DNA from: Flavobacteriales bacterium
Lineage (GTDB): Bacteria; Bacteroidota; Bacteroidia; Flavobacteriales_D; Sanyastnellaceae
Direction: 5' to 3'
NCBI GenBank assembly: GCA_028823435.1
Contig: JAPKBK010000123.1
Location: forward strand, 1-5,502
DNA: 5,502 bases
Below the pieces are notes generated by a model, which was given only the letters and a program-made list of their open reading frames with translations, was not told the origin of the DNA and searched no databases. This document shows positions 1 to 5,502 of this stretch, one piece after another (positions within the stretch are counted from its first letter, which is position 1; every line of letters starts with the position of its first letter). Made by a program: the position numbers and the translations under genes.

Positions 1-53
1 AAGAAGCACCTGCTGCTGAAGAAGCACCTGCTGCTGAAGAAGCACCTGCTGCT
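1..53 (+). repeat. 18-bp tandem repeat, about three copies, coding for EEAPAA
   Basis: Three head-to-tail copies of GAAGAAGCACCTGCTGCT are seen: 1-17 (first base cut off by the window edge), 18-35 and 36-53. The visible copies are identical base for base, so the array expanded or was homogenised recently. The unit is six codons, so copy-number change would lengthen or shorten the protein tail without shifting the frame. The array may continue to the left of the window. Confidence 0.9.
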
Positions 54-89
54 GACGAAGCTTCTGAAGAAGATAAAAAAGAAGACTAA
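1..89 (+). CDS. rplQ: C-terminal tail of probable 50S ribosomal protein L17 (partial, 5' end outside window)
   Basis: Only the last 28 codons are visible, in the frame whose first full codon is at 3-5, ending at TAA 87-89. They encode an Ala/Pro/Glu-rich tail (EAPAAE repeated) followed by a charged end, DEASEEDKKED. The conserved ribosomal core is not in the window, so the identity is inferred. L17 proteins of Bacteroidota commonly carry such low-complexity Ala/Glu/Lys extensions, and rplQ often lies directly before carA and eno in this phylum. A strong hairpin follows the stop, fitting the end of a ribosomal protein operon. Another ribosomal protein with an acidic tail, such as S16, is the main alternative. 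That this is the 3' end of a coding gene is fairly secure; the name is moderately so. Confidence 0.6.
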   Translation, partial: EAPAAEEAPAAEEAPAADEASEEDKKED

Positions 90-108
90 TTATCTTATAG
101 ATATTATT

Positions 109-137
109 ACAAAGGGCATCCTATGGGTGCCCTTTGT
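109..137 (+). terminator. Strong hairpin, probable terminator of the upstream ribosomal protein gene
   Basis: Bases 109-121 (ACAAAGGGCATCC) pair with 125-137 around a three-base loop TAT. This gives a 13-bp stem with a single T-G wobble in the + strand transcript. It begins 19 bases after the TAA at 87-89. The trailing T-run is weak (GCGTTTAT), so termination may be partial and some read-through into carA is possible. The near-perfect stem and its position just after a stop codon support a terminator; a processing or stability hairpin is the alternative. Confidence 0.75.
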
Positions 138-153
138 GCGTTTATAAATTCAA

Positions 154-164
154 CCCTATTAGGG
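154..164. promoter_or_regulatory. Short perfect dyad upstream of carA, possible operator
   Basis: CCCTATTAGGG is a perfect odd-length inverted repeat centred on T159, set in A/T-rich DNA between the terminator and the candidate -7 element (about 34 bases upstream of that element). It is too tight to form a long RNA stem, so if functional it would more likely be a DNA-binding site. Chance is a real alternative for a dyad this short, and no known regulator motif was recognised. Confidence 0.2.
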
Positions 165-197
165 ATAAAAAAGAATCAAATAGTTTAATAGTATAAG

Positions 198-205
198 TAT
201 CTTTG
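198..205 (+). promoter_or_regulatory. Candidate Bacteroidota-type -7 promoter element for carA
   Basis: TATCTTTG matches the TAnnTTTG -7 consensus used by the primary sigma factor of Bacteroidota. It lies after the upstream terminator and just five bases... four intervening bases (206-209) before the carA ATG. No clear TTG/TTTG -33 element is seen about 19-21 bases upstream, which weakens the call. If the element is used, transcription would begin at or within a few bases of the ATG, giving a leaderless or almost leaderless carA mRNA. Confidence 0.4.
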
Positions 206-209
206 AATC

Positions 210-1331
210 ATGCAAGGATTACGTAGAACAGAATCACCCGCCATACTCTTATTGGAGGATGGAACCGTTTTTAATGGGAAAGCATTAGGTGCCATTGGTA
301 CTTCTGCAGGTGAAATAGCTTTTAATACAGGGATGTACGGGTATCAGGAGATTTTCACTGATCCAAGCTATCACAAACAAATGCTCGTGATGGCAACTGC
401 GCATATTGGAAATTATGGTGTTCATGAAGATGAAGGTGAGTCTGGTGGAGTGAGAATTGCGGGGTTGATAGTAAGAAATTTTTCAACAATGGCGAGTAGG
501 CCTTCTGGGTCAGGCACATTACAGGATGACCTAGTTAAGAACGGCCTAGTAGGTATAAGTGATGTTGATACAAGAGCGCTTGTTCGTCACATCAGAGAAA
601 ATGGTGCCATGAACTCGATTATATCAAGCGTAGAGTTTGATTTAAATAAATTAAAAACACAACTTTCAGATGTGCCATCCATGGATGGATTAGAACTGAG
701 TAGTGAAGTTTCTGTTATCGAACCATATGATTTTTGTACTGAAGGCGATCACAAAGTTGCCCTCTTAGATTTAGGTTTTAAGCGAAGTATTGCAACATGT
801 TTAGAGAAAAGAGGTTGTAAGGTGAGAGTCTTTCCCTGGAACGCTTCCTCTGAAGAAATACTGGCTTGGGATCCAGATGGCATCATGCTATCCAATGGCC
901 CTGGCGACCCTTCGTCTATGCCTACAGTGATCGAAGAGGTGAAAAAGTTAGTCCATTGTCAACTTCCAATTTTTGGAATATGTTTGGGGCATCAATTGCT
1001 TTCTTTGAGTCAAGGTTTGAAGACTGAAAAAATGTTTAATGGTCACAGAGGCGTAAATCACCCAGTGAAAAATTTATTGACTGGAACATGCGAAATAACA
1101 TCACAAAATCATGGGTTTGTTGTCAGTCATGATTCGATGAAGGATAATACAGAAATTGAAATCACCCATCTCCACCTCAATGACAACACTATTGCAGGGA
1201 TACGATTAAAGGGACTGCCTGTTTTCAGTGTACAGTATCACCCAGAGGCATCTGCTGGACCTCATGATAGCAGATATTTGTTTGATGAGTTTATTGAATA
1301 TATTCGGATTGCCAAGCACATAACAGTATAA
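210..1331 (+). CDS. carA: Carbamoyl-phosphate synthase small (glutaminase) subunit
   Basis: This subunit hydrolyses glutamine and passes ammonia to the large subunit CarB, which makes carbamoyl phosphate for pyrimidine and arginine synthesis in the cytoplasm. The 373 residues are close to the family's usual length. The N-terminal CPSase domain shows LLEDGTVFNG (about 14-23) and FNTGMYGYQEIFTDPSY (38-54). The C-terminal class I glutamine amidotransferase domain runs from about 180: LSNGPGDP (227-234), nucleophile Cys258 in GICLGHQ, and His344 and Glu346 in QYHPEASAGPHDS complete the triad. NHPVK and QNHGF are also present. The usual Asn in the DxGxKxN motif is Ser193. Start: in-frame TGA at 204-206 rules out anything further upstream, and the next Met (42) lies inside the conserved domain, so ATG 210 is the only sensible ATG. 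No Shine-Dalgarno is visible. carB is not adjacent; eno follows. Confidence 0.97.
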   Translation: MQGLRRTESPAILLLEDGTVFNGKALGAIGTSAGEIAFNTGMYGYQEIFTDPSYHKQMLVMATAHIGNYGVHEDEGESGGVRIAGLIVRNFSTMASRPSGSGTLQDDLVKNGLVGISDVDTRALVRHIRENGAMNSIISSVEFDLNKLKTQLSDVPSMDGLELSSEVSVIEPYDFCTEGDHKVALLDLGFKRSIATCLEKRGCKVRVFPWNASSEEILAWDPDGIMLSNGPGDPSSMPTVIEEVKKLVHCQLPIFGICLGHQLLSLSQGLKTEKMFNGHRGVNHPVKNLLTGTCEITSQNHGFVVSHDSMKDNTEIEITHLHLNDNTIAGIRLKGLPVFSVQYHPEASAGPHDSRYLFDEFIEYIRIAKHITV

Positions 1332-1332
1332 T

Positions 1333-2633
<1,301 letters not shown>

Positions 2634-2683
2634 CATTTGTTCGCATACGGCTCACTTTGAAGCTTTAACTGTCAGCCGATCTA

Positions 2684-5502
2684 TTATTTCAGCACGACAA
2701 TTCTTTGAGTACCATACCCATTTGCACGTAAAAAGTACAAGCCTTGAGTGAGGTTGGTCACTTGTATTGTACTTGAATGACCAAGTGCAACAACTTTACC
2801 TAGGCTGTTTAATACAACCCACTCTGTCAGGTCAGGGCAGTTGAGTAAGTTAATGCTTCCTCCCTGTGAGGAAGCGCGTATTGGGTTAGGGTAAGGAATA
2901 CAAGTGGGTTCATTAGATGTAAACATGGACGGCTCCTGTATTGCTATCGATGTATCACAGAGTGAGTCAGAAGGAGACGCCGTAATAGAAATGATTTGAG
3001 AGATGTCCAATGCGTTTCCACAGAGATCGGAAATCGTATATATGCGTTCAATCGTACAAGGTTCATTGTCACAGTCTCCCTCAAGATTTATATCTGTACA
3101 AGAAGAAGTTGTGCTGTTACAATTGTCACTGATGTCTAATTGATCTATATCACATGAAGTCATGTCATATAGGCATGTGAAGCTCAGGTCTTCTAATGGT
3201 GTATTTAAGGTAGGAGCCACGGTGTCGATTAACAGGGTTACATGTGTTGAGTCAACATAATTCCCGCAGTCATCAGAGACTCTGTAAACCCTTATGTTTT
3301 CTAGATTGCAATCATCTCCACCGGTTGTTAAGCTTTCAAAAGAGAACGTTAGAGAGTCTGGTGAGCCCAAATCATACCCCGTTAAGCTATTTGTAATCAG
3401 TGGCAGTGTGTCACCGTCGCAAGAAAGTGTGAAGCTAGATGGAAAAAAGGTGAACTCAGGTGCTGTTGTATCAAGAATCATAATGACTTGAGTCGCAAAT
3501 GACTCATTACCGCAGGCATCAGAAGCGGTATAGGTGCGAAGGTGAGTCGATGCTCCCAAACACAAGCCAGGTTCGATTATTTCTTCACACGTCCATTGCG
3601 CAGAACTACAATTGTCTTCTATTTCTATTTCTGCTTCATTGCAGGCCAGAAATTCCTCACCAAGTTCAAGCACTAAATCTTCAGGATAGTTGGTGAAAAC
3701 AGGGGCCAAAGTATCTGTTATTGAGATGGTATATGTTGCTGTTGTAGTATTTCCACAAAGGTCTTCAGCTATTAATTCATGCAGTATAATATAGTTGCTT
3801 GCGCACGTCCCTGGACTTATGAATGTGGAGTCTGTCACAAATACGTCCGCGGTACAATTGTCAATGGCCGAAATATCCATGAGAGGAATTTCTTCACCAC
3901 ATGAAAGAGAAAGATCTGTCAGTGCGCCTATGAATTCAGGAGAAGTCTCATCTGAGACAAAGATGGAATGCGTATACGTCTCTCCCGAAACGCCACATCC
4001 GTCCACAGGTGTCATTGTTCTTTCAAGTTCATATGTGTTTTGACATACACCTGGTATCGTGTCAATTGTAATCTCCCACAAGAGCTCATCCACGCCATTT
4101 GCGACAGGCTCTTCCCAAATAATCTCTTCATCACAAGAAGCTGTGGTATTCTCAGGTATTGAGATCCAAACAGGAGGCGCTAAATCGGTCATGACAATGA
4201 CATGTGAAAATTCAGAGATGTTTCCAGAAGGATCAGAAAGACTATATGCATAGTGAATTTCATAGGGTCCAATGCATGGTCCATTGTCTGTAAAAACCGT
4301 ATCTAGTTCACAGTCGAAAATGATTTTGTTTGACGCGTAACAATTGTCACTGGCGATCCACTCCATTGTATTGCAAGTAGGAAGGGGGGTGCCAATTTCT
4401 AAAAATGCAGGAAGATTAGGGGCTTGGGTGAAAATGGGTGCCTCCGTATCGCTCACCGAAATTAATTGACTTACCGTTTTCTCATTGCCGCATTCATCGG
4501 TTGCAGTCCATAAAACATTTACGGCGTAGTCGTTTGGCGCACTCATAGAAATAGTGTCAAGTGTATACGCGAGATTTGCATCACTACATCCATCCGTGAT
4601 CACTGGAAAGTCAAATGGATAATCTGTACTGCAATCAATTGCGATGTCTGATGGGATATACGTGAATATTGGGGCTACAGTATCAATAAATTGTATCGTC
4701 TGCTCCATAGATGCTAAATTTCCACATGCATCAACGGCTGTCAAAACACGTACGATGTTGGATGTCGGAGACAGACATCCTCCAGACCCAAAGTTGTCGA
4801 TGTATGTAAGTTCCGAGACATCGCTGCAGGAATCAAATGCCTCAGCATCAAATAGAGCTTCTTCAGAACAGGCTATTTCTAAATAAGAAGCAGTGGAACC
4901 GAAAGAAGGTGGAGTATTGTCAGAATATTCAATAGTTTGAGAAGCTGTTGCGCTATTCCCACAATGGTCTGTTGCAACAAATGTGCGTGTGATCAGGTAC
5001 TGCGCTGGGCAAGCCCCCAAAGTAGTGTCAGAAACGATCGTGAGTTCGACATCTGAACACAAGTCGCTTGATGTAGGCGTGCCGAAATCGTTAGAATCAA
5101 GACACGATAAACTGAGATTTTCTGGCGAAATTAATGATGGTGCAGTCGTATCAATAATCACAATCGTTTGTGTTTCTGATGTCGCGTTGCCACAATTATC
5201 AGTCGCCGTGAACTCACGTGTAATGCTGTAATTACCATCACATAAGCCAGGGATCGTTGTCTCAACGACAGAGAGTGTCACCACGCCACAGTTGTCAGTC
5301 GCAGAAGCATCGTCCATGGGATGAGCGTCTGAACATTCAGCTGTGTAATCAGCTGGGATCATAAGAATGGGTGCAGTCGTGTCGATAATTGCAATCGTTT
5401 GTGTTGCTGAAGTTGCGTTGCCACATTCATCAGCCGCAGTAAACGCACGGGTGATGATGTAATCACCAGCACAATTTCCAGGGATTGTCGTCTCAACGAC
5501 AG
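2684..5502 (-). CDS. Large secreted HYR/Ig-like repeat protein with T9SS C-terminal sorting domain (partial, N-terminus outside window)
   Basis: The - strand frame is open from the window edge to TAA at 2684-2686, giving 938 visible residues (V1 is codon 5498-5500). The first Met (47, at 5360-5362) lies inside a repeat, so it is not the start; the signal peptide and true N-terminus lie beyond 5502. Residues 40-840 are ten tandem domains of 77-88 residues, each opening with D-T-x-A-P-like residues. Most contain a mid-domain DNC or similar, followed by TRTxTAxDxCGN and a final QTIxxxD strand, a pattern typical of HYR/Ig-like beta-sandwich repeats. Residues 867-938 form a type A T9SS sorting domain (YPNP 870-873, LGKVV, LTQGLYFLRANG, RIVVLK end). 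It is thus predicted to cross the outer membrane by T9SS and be anchored to the surface or released; an adhesive or structural role is inference. No catalytic domain is visible. It is strikingly acidic, with only four lysines. Confidence 0.92.
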   Translation of the reverse strand, partial: VVETTIPGNCAGDYIITRAFTAADECGNATSATQTIAIIDTTAPILMIPADYTAECSDAHPMDDASATDNCGVVTLSVVETTIPGLCDGNYSITREFTATDNCGNATSETQTIVIIDTTAPSLISPENLSLSCLDSNDFGTPTSSDLCSDVELTIVSDTTLGACPAQYLITRTFVATDHCGNSATASQTIEYSDNTPPSFGSTASYLEIACSEEALFDAEAFDSCSDVSELTYIDNFGSGGCLSPTSNIVRVLTAVDACGNLASMEQTIQFIDTVAPIFTYIPSDIAIDCSTDYPFDFPVITDGCSDANLAYTLDTISMSAPNDYAVNVLWTATDECGNEKTVSQLISVSDTEAPIFTQAPNLPAFLEIGTPLPTCNTMEWIASDNCYASNKIIFDCELDTVFTDNGPCIGPYEIHYAYSLSDPSGNISEFSHVIVMTDLAPPVWISIPENTTASCDEEIIWEEPVANGVDELLWEITIDTIPGVCQNTYELERTMTPVDGCGVSGETYTHSIFVSDETSPEFIGALTDLSLSCGEEIPLMDISAIDNCTADVFVTDSTFISPGTCASNYIILHELIAEDLCGNTTTATYTISITDTLAPVFTNYPEDLVLELGEEFLACNEAEIEIEDNCSSAQWTCEEIIEPGLCLGASTHLRTYTASDACGNESFATQVIMILDTTAPEFTFFPSSFTLSCDGDTLPLITNSLTGYDLGSPDSLTFSFESLTTGGDDCNLENIRVYRVSDDCGNYVDSTHVTLLIDTVAPTLNTPLEDLSFTCLYDMTSCDIDQLDISDNCNSTTSSCTDINLEGDCDNEPCTIERIYTISDLCGNALDISQIISITASPSDSLCDTSIAIQEPSMFTSNEPTCIPYPNPIRASSQGGSINLLNCPDLTEWVVLNSLGKVVALGHSSTIQVTNLTQGLYFLRANGYGTQRIVVLK
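2687..2902 (-). other. T9SS type A C-terminal sorting domain (CTD) coding segment
   Basis: The last 72 residues of the repeat protein carry the usual CTD landmarks in order: a YPNP motif near the start, a beta-rich stretch with a Leu-Gly-Lys turn (LNSLGKVV), then LTQGLYFLRANG, and a short basic end RIVVLK. CTDs of this kind direct passage through the type IX outer-membrane translocon and are usually cleaved by the PorU sortase during surface attachment. A 26-residue linker rich in Ser, Thr and Pro (2903-2980) separates it from the last repeat. Unlike the rest of the protein it holds several basic residues and no Glu/Asp in its final 40 residues. Confidence 0.88.
2981..5502 (-). repeat. Array of ten complete and one partial HYR/Ig-like protein repeats
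   Basis: Using the Asp of the D-T-x-A-P motif as the first residue of each unit, boundaries on the - strand are: R0 5384-5502 (cut by the edge), R1 5153-5383, R2 4922-5152, R3 4685-4921, R4 4451-4684, R5 4187-4450, R6 3953-4186, R7 3716-3952, R8 3473-3715, R9 3227-3472, R10 2981-3226. Lengths are 77, 77, 79, 78, 88, 78, 79, 81, 82 and 82 residues for R1 to R10. Most units have four cysteines with steady spacing; R5, R8 and R10 form a second class with a shifted and an extra cysteine. Units diverge strongly at the protein level except R0/R1/R2 near the window edge. Confidence 0.88.
5150..5502 (-). repeat. Recently duplicated DNA within the repeat array (231-bp period)
   Basis: Bases 5150-5271 and 5381-5502 align without a gap at an offset of 231 bases (77 codons). 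By hand count about 98 of 122 positions match, including the identical stretch TCTCAACGACAG at the end of each copy. This is much closer than any other pair of units I compared in the window, so the array grew by tandem duplication, most recently at or beyond the right edge. More near-identical units may lie outside the window. Confidence 0.8.

Noticed and set aside
90..209. Riboswitch or pyrimidine attenuator ahead of carA
   Set aside because: The only strong structure is the hairpin close after the upstream stop. No alternative anti-terminator pairing or leader peptide was found, and the candidate promoter lies downstream of it.
2648..2678. CGGCT/AGCCG inverted repeat as a terminator for the - strand repeat gene
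   Set aside because: The stem is only 5 bp with a loop of about 21 bases and no T-run, so it is not distinguishable from chance; the hairpin at 2608-2633 is a better candidate for both strands.
3294..5231. Several + strand open frames of 64-82 codons across the repeat gene
   Set aside because: They are antisense to the repeat protein. Their mutual resemblance comes from the underlying repeats, not from independent genes.
5360..5362. ATG on the - strand as the start of an 892-residue protein
   Set aside because: The frame stays open to the window edge and the 46 codons upstream encode another clear repeat (TRAFTAADECGN, DTTAP), so this Met is internal and the gene is simply cut by the window.
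3227..5502. Repeat array as a CRISPR or DNA-level satellite
   Set aside because: Units are in frame, of unequal length, and mostly conserved only at the protein motif level; there are no identical short repeats separated by unique spacers.

Overview
The window looks like a chromosomal piece from a member of the Bacteroidota, probably a marine or aquatic flavobacterium-like lineage. Four observations point there: the gene order ribosomal protein tail - carA - eno; a TAnnTTTG-type promoter element in front of carA; start codons without Shine-Dalgarno sequences in A/T-rich surroundings; and a large surface protein ending in a type IX secretion (T9SS) sorting domain, a system confined to this phylum. 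The species cannot be fixed from the sequence.

Layout. Bases 1-89 are the 3' end of a gene whose product ends in an Ala/Pro/Glu-rich tail, most likely ribosomal protein L17 (rplQ), closed by a strong hairpin at 109-137. A short A/T-rich gap holds the presumed carA promoter. carA (210-1331, carbamoyl-phosphate synthase small subunit) and eno (1353-2627, enolase) follow on the + strand and are probably co-transcribed. The 21-base gap between them contains a seven-codon mini-ORF that copies the start of eno and overlaps its ATG. A hairpin straddles the eno stop codon. From 2684 to the right edge, the - strand encodes the C-terminal 938 residues of a very large, acidic, cysteine-patterned repeat protein. 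It has ten complete HYR/Ig-like repeats plus part of an eleventh, then a T9SS C-terminal sorting domain. Its N-terminus lies beyond the window.

How the genes relate. carA and eno are housekeeping genes (pyrimidine/arginine precursor synthesis and glycolysis) linked by conserved neighbourhood rather than by pathway. The convergent repeat protein is functionally separate: a probable exported, cell-surface or released adhesin-like protein. No RNA gene, insertion sequence, CRISPR array or phage element was seen. The points most worth a second look are the mini-ORF at the carA/eno junction, the possibly leaderless carA transcript, and the two-class cysteine architecture and extreme acidity of the repeat protein. 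I do not see a convincing new multi-gene system here.
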